A stretch of 35,770 nucleotides of DNA from Candidatus Altimarinota bacterium (GTDB lineage Bacteria; Patescibacteriota; Gracilibacteria; UBA4473): the NCBI GenBank assembly GCA_021734525.1, contig JAIPIW010000009.1, positions 1 through 35,770 of the forward strand, given 5' to 3'. The translations under genes and the position numbers were made by a program. Below the pieces are notes generated by a model. It was not told where the DNA came from. It did not search any database and saw only the letters and a list, made by a program, of their open reading frames with translations. Below, piece by piece: positions 1-7,050 of the stretch. Within the stretch, counting starts at the first letter, position 1; each line of letters opens with the position of its first letter.

Positions 1-663
1 AAGGAGAAATATAAGGATAAGATAGATATTCAGATCTGTTCTCAAGTACTGGAAGGAGCAATGAGTAAAGAGGCGCAGGAATGGGTAGAAAAAGCAGCTC
101 AATATGTAGATGTGCTTGGGGGACTACCTTCAAGAGATCGTCCTCATCAGGAAGCTCATATGGAATTCTTATTTGATGTTGCTCGTCGACATAATAAGAC
201 GATCGATGTGCATGTGGATCAGAATAATGATCCAGATGAGTATGATACGGAGATGCTGGCTAAGATGGTTATTAAGCACAAGATGCAGGGAAAGGTAAAT
301 GCGGTTCATGCCTGTTCCTTATCTGCACAACCAGATGATTATATCCGCGATGTAGCGCAGATGATTAAAGAAGCAGACATGAATGTTATTGTTTGTCCGC
401 GGGCTATGGTGGATAACCAACAGCCGAGACATAAGACCGGACCAATCCATAACTCTATTGCTCCCGTACCACACCTAGTAGAGGCGGGGGTAAATGTTTG
501 CTTGGGAGTAGATAATGTCCATGACTACTTCTGTCCTTTTATTGATGGAGATATCTTTACTGAGCTTGTATTTCTCTTAGAAACTACTCGTTTCTATGAA
601 GTGGATAAGCTCGTAGATATGGCAACAGTTAACGGTCGGAAAGTCTTGGAAATGGCTAAATAG
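1..663 (+). CDS. Cytosine-deaminase-like amidohydrolase, 3' part only
   Basis: The frame is open from the first base, so the N-terminal half, including the first metal-binding HxH, lies outside the window; the ATG at 61 is an internal Met. The 220 visible residues resemble the C-terminal half of CodA-type cytosine deaminases and related Trz/Atz amidohydrolases, which hydrolyse ring amino groups of pyrimidines or triazines using one bound metal. Counting from the Met at 61, HVDQNND (residues 51-57) matches the HCDE metal/catalytic segment of CodA, VHACSLSA matches the next metal-histidine strand, and CLGVDN (147-152) carries the expected catalytic Asp. One oddity: the Glu after H-x-D in CodA, a catalytic residue there, is Gln here. 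The substrate cannot be named. The stop is followed 14 nt later by the first copy of the AT palindrome. Confidence 0.8.
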   Translation, partial: KEKYKDKIDIQICSQVLEGAMSKEAQEWVEKAAQYVDVLGGLPSRDRPHQEAHMEFLFDVARRHNKTIDVHVDQNNDPDEYDTEMLAKMVIKHKMQGKVNAVHACSLSAQPDDYIRDVAQMIKEADMNVIVCPRAMVDNQQPRHKTGPIHNSIAPVPHLVEAGVNVCLGVDNVHDYFCPFIDGDIFTELVFLLETTRFYEVDKLVDMATVNGRKVLEMAK

Positions 664-677
664 TAAACAAAAGTACA

Positions 678-693
678 TTACATTATAATATAA
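678..693. repeat. AT palindrome copy 1 (one mismatch)
   Basis: Reads TTACATTATAATATAA, one base away from the family sequence TTATATTATAATATAA. It starts 14 nt after the amidohydrolase stop codon, and no G+C-rich terminator is visible there. Confidence 0.7.
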
Positions 694-703
694 CAAATAT
701 TTT

Positions 704-730
704 TGAAAGGAATTATTTCCCTCTGCGTAT
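704..730 (+). promoter_or_regulatory. ECF-type promoter before the secreted protein
   Basis: TGAAAG (704-709), a 16-nt spacer and CGTAT (726-730). This matches the known TGAAAC-N16-CGTA layout of ECF sigma promoters such as Bacillus SigW. The same layout recurs before the ECF sigma gene at 1394. The expected transcription start is near 737. Confidence 0.6.
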
Positions 731-781
731 TAGGAGGTGAAGCTTCTAAAATTTATTTCTTATTTTTTAATCAAAAAAACA

Positions 782-1327
782 ATGAAAGTTTCTAAAATCA
801 GTTTCATGTCAGTAGTAGCCCTTATGGCTATGATTATCGTTACTTCTCAGACTTATGCTTTTGGAGGCAAAGGTAGTCACAGGGAAATGACTCAGGAGAG
901 ATTCGAGGAAATGAGACAACTTTTCCTAAATAATGACTTCGAATCATTCAAGAAGGTTATGGAAGAAAAACGTCAGAGTTATATGGAAGATCGACAGACT
1001 TCTCAGGATAGTATTACCCGTGAAGTAATTAGTATAGACAATGGAGTAGAAATGACTCTTACTTCTACAGATCCAGAAGTAGTGGTTAGACTTCAATCCA
1101 GAGAAGAAAGAGCCCCTCGTAATTCAGAAGTTACTAGAGTAAAAGAAAATATTACTAATGGGATCAAAATTACTATTACTTCAGATAACGAAGAATTAGT
1201 GAAAAATATTCAGTCTGGAAAAGAGAAAATGTCTGCTCGAGGTCGTATGGGCCGGGGAGGTCGAGGATTTGTATCTAAATTAGGACGAGGACAGTGGAAA
1301 GGTGAGAAAGAGGGAAATATTCAATAA
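782..1327 (+). CDS. Secreted protein with an internal repeat, linked to an ECF sigma factor
   Basis: No family recognised. From the ATG at 782 the protein has 181 residues. It begins with a typical signal peptide: MKVSK, a hydrophobic stretch of about 18 residues, then a likely cleavage site after TYA-F (residue 26). The mature part has a charged helical segment (REMTQERFEEMRQLF) loosely reminiscent of periplasmic Spy/CpxP-type stress proteins, though that likeness is weak. It is followed by two copies of a module of about 30 residues built on NGVEMTLTSTDPEVV and NGIKITITSDNEELV, and a Gly/Arg-rich tail. An upstream in-frame GTG at 737 overlaps the AGGAGG at 732-737 and would spoil the signal peptide, so 782 is preferred. 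An ECF-type promoter lies upstream and a hairpin terminator follows, so the gene is probably its own unit. Role inferred: envelope stress target or sensor. Confidence 0.75.
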   Translation: MKVSKISFMSVVALMAMIIVTSQTYAFGGKGSHREMTQERFEEMRQLFLNNDFESFKKVMEEKRQSYMEDRQTSQDSITREVISIDNGVEMTLTSTDPEVVVRLQSREERAPRNSEVTRVKENITNGIKITITSDNEELVKNIQSGKEKMSARGRMGRGGRGFVSKLGRGQWKGEKEGNIQ

Positions 1328-1351
1328 GTACTTTTATTCTCGTCTAATTAA

Positions 1352-1382
1352 GGGCTCCCTATAAAATAGGGAGCTTTTTATT
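1352..1382 (+). terminator. Rho-independent terminator
   Basis: GCTCCCTAT pairs with ATAGGGAGC across a short A-rich loop and is followed by TTTTTATTT. It ends the secreted-protein gene 25 nt after its stop. Confidence 0.85.
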
Positions 1383-1393
1383 TGTGATAAAGA

Positions 1394-1420
1394 TGAAAGA
1401 AAATATCATTAATTGCGTTT
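1394..1420 (+). promoter_or_regulatory. ECF-type promoter before the sigma gene
   Basis: TGAAAG (1394-1399), a spacer of exactly 16 nt and CGTTT (1416-1420), 13 nt before the sigma ATG. Hexamer and spacing are the same as at 704-730, which fits autoregulation by the sigma factor encoded here. Confidence 0.6.
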
Positions 1421-1433
1421 AAAGTATTGTTAG

Positions 1434-2000
1434 ATGAAAAGACAGGATTTTACAGATGAGCAGTTAGTGGGAAAATCTCTAGAAGACATAGATTTCTTTG
1501 GTTCTTTGGTAGAACGCTACGAAAAACGATTATTGAATTATGTTTTTAGAATATCTGGGTTTAGTCCCGAGATTGCTGAAGAGATCCTTCAGGAGGTTTT
1601 TCTCAAGGTCTGGAAAAATTTGAATGATTTTTCGGCACCGATGAAATTTTCTAGTTGGATTTATAGAATAACGCATAACGAAACTATCTCCACTTTCCGG
1701 AAAATGAAATCTAGGGGAGAACCAGAACAAGTAGAACTAGATGAGAACTTATTCCTGCCGGATAAATCTGATTTCGTGGAGGAGTTTGACCAAGAGATTT
1801 CTTCTTTGGCTATCAAGAAGGTTTTAGCAGTTTTAACCGAGAAATATCGGGAGGTGCTAGTTCTACGTTTTTTTGAAGATAAGAGCTATGAGGAAATATC
1901 TGATATTCTTCAAGTTCCTTCTGGAACCGTTGCCACCCTTATTGCTCGATCTAAAAACAGCTTTCGGGAAGCATCTTCTCGTCTTAATTTGAATTTTTAA
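1434..2000 (+). CDS. ECF (extracytoplasmic function) RNA polymerase sigma factor
   Basis: At 188 residues this has the two-domain ECF layout. Sigma-2 spans about residues 27-90: helix ERYEKRLLNYVFRISG, the core-binding IAEEILQEVFLKVWKNL, and FSSWIYRITHNETISTFRK for -10 recognition. A variable acidic linker follows. Sigma-4 spans about 131-180: LTEKYREVLVLRFFEDKSYEEISDIL, then the helix-turn-helix VPSGTVATLIARSKNSFRE that reads the -35 element. It directs RNA polymerase to a small promoter set in response to envelope signals. The next gene, a membrane protein, starts 9 nt after the stop and is the natural candidate for its anti-sigma partner. The promoter-like element upstream has the ECF layout, so the gene is probably autoregulated. 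Confidence 0.93.
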   Translation: MKRQDFTDEQLVGKSLEDIDFFGSLVERYEKRLLNYVFRISGFSPEIAEEILQEVFLKVWKNLNDFSAPMKFSSWIYRITHNETISTFRKMKSRGEPEQVELDENLFLPDKSDFVEEFDQEISSLAIKKVLAVLTEKYREVLVLRFFEDKSYEEISDILQVPSGTVATLIARSKNSFREASSRLNLNF

Positions 2001-2009
2001 TTTATTATA

Positions 2010-2813
2010 ATGAACCCTACCAAAATATCCGCTTCCGTCCTCAAAAAAATAAAAACCCAAAACATAGTTCCTAAGAGTAAATGGCAATTCTTATTCAAAA
2101 ATGTTCTGCTCTGGATACTATTTGGTTTTTCGGTACTACTTAGTGCTATTGGGGTCTCTGTGATTATCTTTGCTTTTAGGGAAACTGATTTTGATCTTTT
2201 CTCTTACTTAGATGGATCTGCTCTACAAAGATTCTTGAGTTTACTGCCAATTTTCTGGCTTTTATTTTTTGCGGTATTTGTTGGAATAGCTTTAATTGGA
2301 CTGCGAAAAACAAAAAGAGGTTATCGATTTTCCGTATCTAAACTTTTACTAGTTAATATGGTTTTAGGAATATTGCTGGGAACTGTTTTTTACAATCTGG
2401 GTGGATCTGAAAAATTTGAAAGTGTTTTTGCAAATAATGTTAGATTCTACCGAGGAATACATAACGAACGCTTAAGACGTTGGGCTCGTCCAAGCCAGGG
2501 AAGACTTGCTGGAGAAATTATAGAAATAAAAAAAGAACAGATCTTTCTTTTAAATGATTTTGACCAAAAAGAATGGCGAGTAGATGCTCGAGATTTAATT
2601 CGGGAACTACCTTTCGAGCTTCAAGTGGGAATGAAAATCAGGATGATTGGTGAGGAGATTTCTAAAAACGAATTTAAAGCAAAGGTGATTCGTCCTTGGC
2701 GAATGGAACCAAGGAGGGACTTGAAGGGGGAGAGACGAAGACCAGAAATGCGCTTTCCTGGTGAACGACCTATGGAAAGAAATGAGTTTCTAAAAAATTC
2801 TATAGAACAATAA
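2010..2813 (+). CDS. Three-TM membrane protein, candidate anti-sigma factor
   Basis: No family recognised. The 267 residues show a Lys-rich N-terminal tail of about 30 residues (probably cytoplasmic), TM1 at about 31-55, TM2 at about 78-98, a basic cytoplasmic loop (RKTKRGYR), and TM3 at about 112-131. A C-terminal region of about 135 residues should therefore lie outside. It contains a beta-rich stretch (GRLAGEIIEIKKEQIFLLNDF...WRVDA...VGMKIRMIGEEI) that looks OB-like, and a basic Arg/Pro-rich end. The gene starts 9 nt after the sigma stop, so the two are co-transcribed. Topology and position fit an anti-sigma factor whose short N-terminal tail holds the sigma and whose outer domain senses the envelope. 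That is inference; no known anti-sigma domain (ZAS, RseA-like) is visible. Confidence 0.75.
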   Translation: MNPTKISASVLKKIKTQNIVPKSKWQFLFKNVLLWILFGFSVLLSAIGVSVIIFAFRETDFDLFSYLDGSALQRFLSLLPIFWLLFFAVFVGIALIGLRKTKRGYRFSVSKLLLVNMVLGILLGTVFYNLGGSEKFESVFANNVRFYRGIHNERLRRWARPSQGRLAGEIIEIKKEQIFLLNDFDQKEWRVDARDLIRELPFELQVGMKIRMIGEEISKNEFKAKVIRPWRMEPRRDLKGERRRPEMRFPGERPMERNEFLKNSIEQ

Positions 2814-2936
2814 TTTTGTTCAAAAAACAAAGATTAAAACAACATGAAATGGTTGTTTGTTCCAGAAGATATTTTTGTTTTCTTTTTTATTTATCCTTTA
2901 CAATACAAGAAGTTTTATTTTCTAACCCATATTAAT

Positions 2937-3326
2937 ATGGAAACTTCTCTATTTCTGGCCAAATTCCTTGGTATTATGTTCACCGTTATGGGATTGGCCA
3001 TACTGTTTAATTTTAAGACCTACCCTAAAGTAATGGGTGATGTGCTTAAAAATTCAGCTTTGGTTTATCTGTGCGGGTTCTTATCTCTCATGATGGGAAT
3101 ACTCTTGGTACTTTTCCACAATGTTTGGGAAGGGGGCTGGGTAGTTCTAATCACCGTTATTGCTTGGATTTCTTTGGTGAAAGGAGTGCTTCTTTTGCTT
3201 TTCCCAGGGTGGATGACAAAGATGAAGCAAACAATGTGTACTAGTACTTGGTGTGGATTTGGATTAGTATTTTGTTTTGTAGTGGGACTTTTCCTTTTAT
3301 CTAAGGGATACGCTATTACATTTTAA
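2937..3326 (+). CDS. Small four-TM integral membrane protein
   Basis: Unrecognised. From the ATG at 2937 there are 129 residues with four hydrophobic helices: FLAKFLGIMFTVMGLAILF, ALVYLCGFLSLMMGILLVLF, WVVLITVIAWISLVKGVLLLLF and WCGFGLVFCFVVGLFLL. An upstream ATG at 2844 would add a Phe/Tyr-rich extension (FVFFFIYPLQYKKFYF) that looks like translated noncoding DNA, so 2937 is preferred. The overall look is that of small DUF2065/DUF308-like membrane proteins, but I cannot assign a family. It lies 123 nt after the candidate anti-sigma gene and is followed by a strong hairpin. Confidence 0.65.
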   Translation: METSLFLAKFLGIMFTVMGLAILFNFKTYPKVMGDVLKNSALVYLCGFLSLMMGILLVLFHNVWEGGWVVLITVIAWISLVKGVLLLLFPGWMTKMKQTMCTSTWCGFGLVFCFVVGLFLLSKGYAITF

Positions 3327-3347
3327 AGTTTAGTTAGAAAAGAATAG

Positions 3348-3379
3348 ATAAGGGTAAAGACTCTGGTCTTTACCCTTAT
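3348..3379 (+). terminator. Perfect 14-bp hairpin, probable terminator
   Basis: ATAAGGGTAAAGAC pairs fully with GTCTTTACCCTTAT across the loop TCTG. The T tract after it is weak. It lies 21 nt beyond the membrane-protein stop. Confidence 0.6.
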
Positions 3380-3400
3380 TGAATAAAAAAAGTGTTCAAT
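3379..3400. repeat. TGAACA-N7-TGTTCA dyad, variant copy
   Basis: TGAATA, seven bases (AAAAAAG), TGTTCA. It differs by one base from the copies inside the dGTPase-like gene and mfd and lies immediately beyond a hairpin. This is the only intergenic copy in the window. Confidence 0.6.
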
Positions 3401-3446
3401 AGTATTAAGCGAACATTAAATTACGAGCAGAGACAGCTGTTTTTTA

Positions 3447-3475
3447 TTGACAAAAATTGTTTTTGAAAGAGAATC
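3447..3475 (+). promoter_or_regulatory. Possible promoter for the amidinotransferase-fold gene
   Basis: TTGACA at 3447-3452, a 17-nt spacer, then AGAATC. The -35 is perfect but the -10 is poor. The leader would be about 45 nt. Confidence 0.35.
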
Positions 3476-3528
3476 TTAGAAGGTTTATTTTAATCTCTCC
3501 CTTTTTGAGTTTATAAAATTTAGATTAG

Positions 3529-4401
3529 ATGAGTGATATTTATGTTTCTAGTGAGACCGGTAAACTTTACTCTGTTATTTTGGGTAGAGCTGAGACTTTG
3601 AATTTAACAGCCGATGATCTAATTTCCTTTCACTTGGAGGAGTCTTTTAAGAATGCAGACTTGCCCAAAAAGGAGAAGGCCATAGCAGAATTTACTGCTT
3701 TAGGAAAAATTCTAAAAGAAAGAGGCGTTGAAGTTTTTCGTCCGGATATTTTAGATACACCAGAGCAACTTAATACACGAGACATTGGATTTGTTATCCA
3801 AGATACTTTTTTTGTATCCCACATGAAAGTGGATACTCGTCAGGATGAAATAGTCGCAATTGAACGTTTTATAAAAAAATTTCCCAAGGTAGTTCGTGTT
3901 CCAGAAGGAGTCATGATTGAAGGTGGAGATATAGTTGTGGATAAAGGGCATGTTTTTATTGGAGTAGGGGTGCGAACCAATGAAGAGGGCATGAAATGGT
4001 TAAAAAATTATTTAGAAGAGAATGGTTTTGCAGAAGAATTTAAAATAGTGCCTGTTTTTATCAAGAAACTTGTCATAGGAGAGATATTGCATCTAGATTG
4101 TGCTTTTATGCCTGTTGGGGAAGATTTGGCTTTAATTTATCTACCGGCTTTTGCAGAGGGAGTTCCAGCGGAAATAATAGACAATTATCGTTTAATTGAA
4201 GTTACAGAGGAGGAACAAAGAAATCTTGGCACTAATGTTTTGAGTCTAGATAAATGCACTGTCATTTCTCGTCCGGAATCTGTCCGGATAAACGGACTAC
4301 TGGAAAAAGAGGGAATAAAAGTAATCCCTCTTTCTTTTAACGAAAACCCCAAAACTGGCGGAAGTTTTAGGTGTGCTACTTTACCTTTGGTAAGAAAATA
4401 A
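3529..4401 (+). CDS. Arginine deiminase / amidinotransferase-superfamily enzyme
   Basis: The 290-residue protein has the motif order of the guanidino-group-modifying superfamily (arginine deiminase, dimethylargininase, glycine amidinotransferase): NTRDIGFV (about 83-90), the Glu/Asp motif IEGGDIVV (about 130-137), the catalytic His in LHLDCAFMPV (about 183-192), and a C-terminal GGSFRCATLPL whose Cys (about 283) should be the nucleophile. Such enzymes attack the guanidinium carbon of arginine or a derivative through a covalent Cys intermediate. The length fits the single-domain dimethylargininase/amidinotransferase type better than full arginine deiminase (about 400 residues), so the substrate is left open. 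No other arginine-pathway gene is nearby. The gene is convergent with tmRNA, leaving only 5 bp between the two ends. Confidence 0.82.
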   Translation: MSDIYVSSETGKLYSVILGRAETLNLTADDLISFHLEESFKNADLPKKEKAIAEFTALGKILKERGVEVFRPDILDTPEQLNTRDIGFVIQDTFFVSHMKVDTRQDEIVAIERFIKKFPKVVRVPEGVMIEGGDIVVDKGHVFIGVGVRTNEEGMKWLKNYLEENGFAEEFKIVPVFIKKLVIGEILHLDCAFMPVGEDLALIYLPAFAEGVPAEIIDNYRLIEVTEEEQRNLGTNVLSLDKCTVISRPESVRINGLLEKEGIKVIPLSFNENPKTGGSFRCATLPLVRK

Positions 4402-4406
4402 TTATC

Positions 4407-4817
4407 TGGTGGAGGTGGCGAGAATTGAACTCGCGTCCAAAGAGGAAACTCATTCCCATCTACGAAGTCTAGTTCAGTTGGTTATTTCTTCTGATCTAAA
4501 CTGAACAAAATACAGAAGAAGATGACCAAATATTTTCCTTAAAAACTAGGTCAAAGTTTTTAAGTAAGGATCTTTAATATATAAAAGTAAGTGACTTAAG
4601 ATCAACATCGCTTACCTTTGGCGAGCAAAAAGGCTCAAGCCGAATTTAGGCATAAGCATAAGCTGGTGCTGGAGCAAAAGCTCTGGCAAAAGCGTTACTT
4701 ACACGTGCAAATAAATTTTTTGCATTTAAGGTTGTTCATCGGATATACCGGCAGATGAACGTGCCGAACTCGCAGAAAACAAACTTCTCAGTCTCTCTGT
4801 CAAAGCCGATCACCCCC
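4407..4817 (-). ncRNA. ssrA: tmRNA (ribosome rescue) with a 25-residue tag
   Basis: Both ends form the tRNA-like domain: GGGGGUG at the 5' end (4817) pairs with CACCUCC at the 3' end, followed by A and an encoded CCA (4407). The 5' arm GAUCGGCUUUGACAGAGAGAC and the T arm GCGAGUUCAAUUCUCGC are classic. The message starts at the resume codon GCA (4723-4721) and ends at UAA (4648-4646): 25 codons. The tag begins AKNLFARVSN, has alternating Ala in the middle (AFARAFAPAPA) and ends AYAYA. It is longer than the 10-11 residues of most model bacteria and does not end in the usual ALAA. A TATAAT lies within the AT palindrome just upstream and may be the -10 box. Confidence 0.96.
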
Positions 4818-4824
4818 ATGTTTA

Positions 4825-4840
4825 TTATATTATAATATAA
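4825..4840. repeat. AT palindrome copy 2
   Basis: A perfect TTATATTATAATATAA. It lies 49 nt past the RelA/SpoT stop and 7 nt upstream of the tmRNA 5' end, so here it could also supply the tmRNA -10 box. Confidence 0.85.
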
Positions 4841-4889
4841 ATACTAGATAAACTTGGATGTTATTTGTGAAAGAGCAGGTTTTCATTAT

Positions 4890-6962
4890 CTATGAAATTT
4901 TGCTTCGTGTCAATGTAGAAGTAGGTTTGATGTGTTTCACGGAGAAAACATTATTTATTTTTTCTAGAGCTTCTAAAAGTCTGTTTAATTCAGAAGGAGA
5001 ATTAGATTCTACTACGAATTTCCAAGTTACCAGTCGACGATTATTTTTGTCATAGTAGTGTTTTAGACCAAACTCACGGATGAAGTTTAGACCGTGGTTA
5101 GCCACGATTGTTGTATAGTCTCTAGAAAGACCAATGCGGTCAAAAGCGTGAATCTCTATTACATTTTCTGCAAAAAAACTAGCTTCCAAAAATCTAGCGG
5201 GGTTTAAACGATTTAGGTGTTTGCATTGTTCGCGGTGGATTGTAAAAACTAAACCTCTTGATTTATAGCCGACAATACTCTGACCGTGCCTTGGTTTACA
5301 GCAGTTAGCTAGACGGTAAGGAATATTCCTTTCTCCGCCAATAATAATATTTAATCCATGATCTTTTTGATTTTGGTGTAGAGAACCATGAACACGCTTC
5401 TTTCTAGCTTCAGCTAAAAGAGAGGATTTGGTTATTTCGGTCGGAGCTTCTGTTTGATTGATACGGTCTTTATTAATCTCTAGTTTAATATGATTACGGG
5501 CAGATGGAGATTTAACGAAATTAAGCCAAGCGGGATTTGGTTTGCGTCCCTTTTTGGTCAGAATTTCTATAATTTCTCCATTTTTTATCTGATAATCTAG
5601 TGGTTTAATAACACCATTAACTTTAGCGCCAATACAGTTATTACCAACATTAGAATGGATAGCATAGGCGAAATCTACTGGAGTACTTCCTAACGGTAGA
5701 TTTTCGATATCTCCTTTGGGAGTTAGAGCATAGATACGATCAGCAAAAACGGAAGTAGAAATTTCTTCAAAAAATTTCTCTGGAGAGGATTTTTCTTGCA
5801 ACATTAATTCTTGCGGAAACCAGCTCATTCTCTTGATGTAATCTGGATCAAAATGAGAATGTCCGGTTTTTTTGTAGGCCCAGTGACTGGCTGGACCAAA
5901 TTTAGCGTCGATATTCATTTCGACGGTACGGATTTGTATTTCTGTGGGTATTTCATTTCCTCCTACCCCAAGCAGAGTGGTGTGGAGACTGCGGTAACCA
6001 TTAGATTTAGCGATAGCGATGTAGTCTTTAAATCTATTGGGAATTGGATTCCAAGCCGAGTGCAGAATTCCTAATGCTTGATAGCAATCTTCGTTGTTTT
6101 CAACAATGACTCTAAAACCTAAAAGATCATATATTTCAGAAACAGAAGTTAAATTCTTTTGTTTCATTTTACTATAAACAGAAGCAATATTCTTTTGACG
6201 ACCGTGAATTTCTACTATTTTTAATTTGGATTTAGCAAAGACGTCTAAAATTGCTTGTTTAGATTTTTCTATAGATTCTAATTTTTCCTTCTTCAAATTC
6301 GTTATTTCTTGTTGTAATTGCTTAAAAATACTTGGTTGAAGTTGTTTTAAACAAAGATCTTCTATTTCATTTTTAAACCTAAATAAACCCAGTTTGGCTG
6401 CTACTGGCGCATAAATATTTTGTGATTCAAGAGCAATGCGATCTCCTTTCTCCTTGGGGAGATATTGGATGGTCCTAAGGTTATGAATTCGGTCTGCTAA
6501 TTTGACAAAAATAACACGAATGTCTTGAGAAACAGCAACAAATAGTTTTTGGATGTTTTCGAAGTGTTGGGAACTATCATGTTTCTTTAGTAATTTAACC
6601 TGGGATATTTTTTTGACGCCTTCGCATAAGAATCTTACTTTGGGGCCAAATTTTTCTTCTAATTCTTCAGCAGTAACATCAGTTTGTTCAATAACATCAT
6701 GCAATAAACAGGCGTAGATAGTTTCTAGATCTGGTAAAATTGAAAGGAGTATTTTGGTGGCCTCTACCCCGTGACTAAAAAAATGTTCACCGGAGGCTCT
6801 TTTTTGTCCTTGGTGAGATTTTTTTCCGAATTCATAAACAACTCGCAATTCTTCCTCCTCTTTTTTTCTAAAGTTAGGATGATAGGCCTGGATAGATTTA
6901 ATAAGATTTTCCAGTTCCTTACTGAAATTATAATTTTGGGGGTTCATTTGCTCTGCAATCAT
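4890..6962 (-). CDS. RelA/SpoT-type (p)ppGpp synthetase/hydrolase
   Basis: The 690-residue protein has the long Rel layout: HD hydrolase (about 45-200), synthetase (about 245-370), TGS (about 410-470) and a C-terminal ACT-like domain (about 610-685). It makes and degrades the alarmone (p)ppGpp and senses stalled ribosomes. The synthetase has RFKD (the RxKD form of bifunctional enzymes), the G-loop NGYRSLHTTLLG and the catalytic EIQIRT. In the hydrolase, Arg-x-Ser-Gly, SHGVEA, HD at 88-89 and LADRIHNLRT are kept, but the usual HDxxEDT reads HDVIEQT, with Gln93 for Asp. That Asp belongs to the catalytic ED pair in studied Rel enzymes, so hydrolysis may be weakened. An alternative start is M6. 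The gene is divergent from the secreted protein at 7051. Confidence 0.93.
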   Translation of the reverse strand: MIAEQMNPQNYNFSKELENLIKSIQAYHPNFRKKEEEELRVVYEFGKKSHQGQKRASGEHFFSHGVEATKILLSILPDLETIYACLLHDVIEQTDVTAEELEEKFGPKVRFLCEGVKKISQVKLLKKHDSSQHFENIQKLFVAVSQDIRVIFVKLADRIHNLRTIQYLPKEKGDRIALESQNIYAPVAAKLGLFRFKNEIEDLCLKQLQPSIFKQLQQEITNLKKEKLESIEKSKQAILDVFAKSKLKIVEIHGRQKNIASVYSKMKQKNLTSVSEIYDLLGFRVIVENNEDCYQALGILHSAWNPIPNRFKDYIAIAKSNGYRSLHTTLLGVGGNEIPTEIQIRTVEMNIDAKFGPASHWAYKKTGHSHFDPDYIKRMSWFPQELMLQEKSSPEKFFEEISTSVFADRIYALTPKGDIENLPLGSTPVDFAYAIHSNVGNNCIGAKVNGVIKPLDYQIKNGEIIEILTKKGRKPNPAWLNFVKSPSARNHIKLEINKDRINQTEAPTEITKSSLLAEARKKRVHGSLHQNQKDHGLNIIIGGERNIPYRLANCCKPRHGQSIVGYKSRGLVFTIHREQCKHLNRLNPARFLEASFFAENVIEIHAFDRIGLSRDYTTIVANHGLNFIREFGLKHYYDKNNRRLVTWKFVVESNSPSELNRLLEALEKINNVFSVKHIKPTSTLTRSKIS

Positions 6963-7002
6963 GTTTTTTTTTCGTGATTTGTCCAGTTTTTTTAATACTT
7001 TC

Positions 7003-7031
7003 TTGCATTTAATTTAAAAATATGATAAAAT
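7003..7031 (+). promoter_or_regulatory. Promoter for the 7051 gene
   Basis: TTGCAT, a 17-nt spacer, TAAAAT; the -10 ends 19 nt before the ATG. Confidence 0.6.
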
Positions 7032-7050
7032 ATCAGGATAAATTATAAAA

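Noticed and set aside
737-781. GTG at 737 as start of the secreted protein
   Set aside because: The codon overlaps the AGGAGG itself and the extension (LLKFISYFLIKK) would precede a complete signal peptide.
2844-2936. Upstream ATG at 2844 for the four-TM protein
   Set aside because: The extension is Phe/Tyr-rich and poorly coding; the ATG at 2937 opens directly into a clean membrane helix.
4930-4950. parS-like sequence (TGTTTCACG...GAAAACA) at the 3' end of the RelA/SpoT gene
   Set aside because: The two halves are two bases too far apart and the segment is ordinary coding sequence (VFSVKH).
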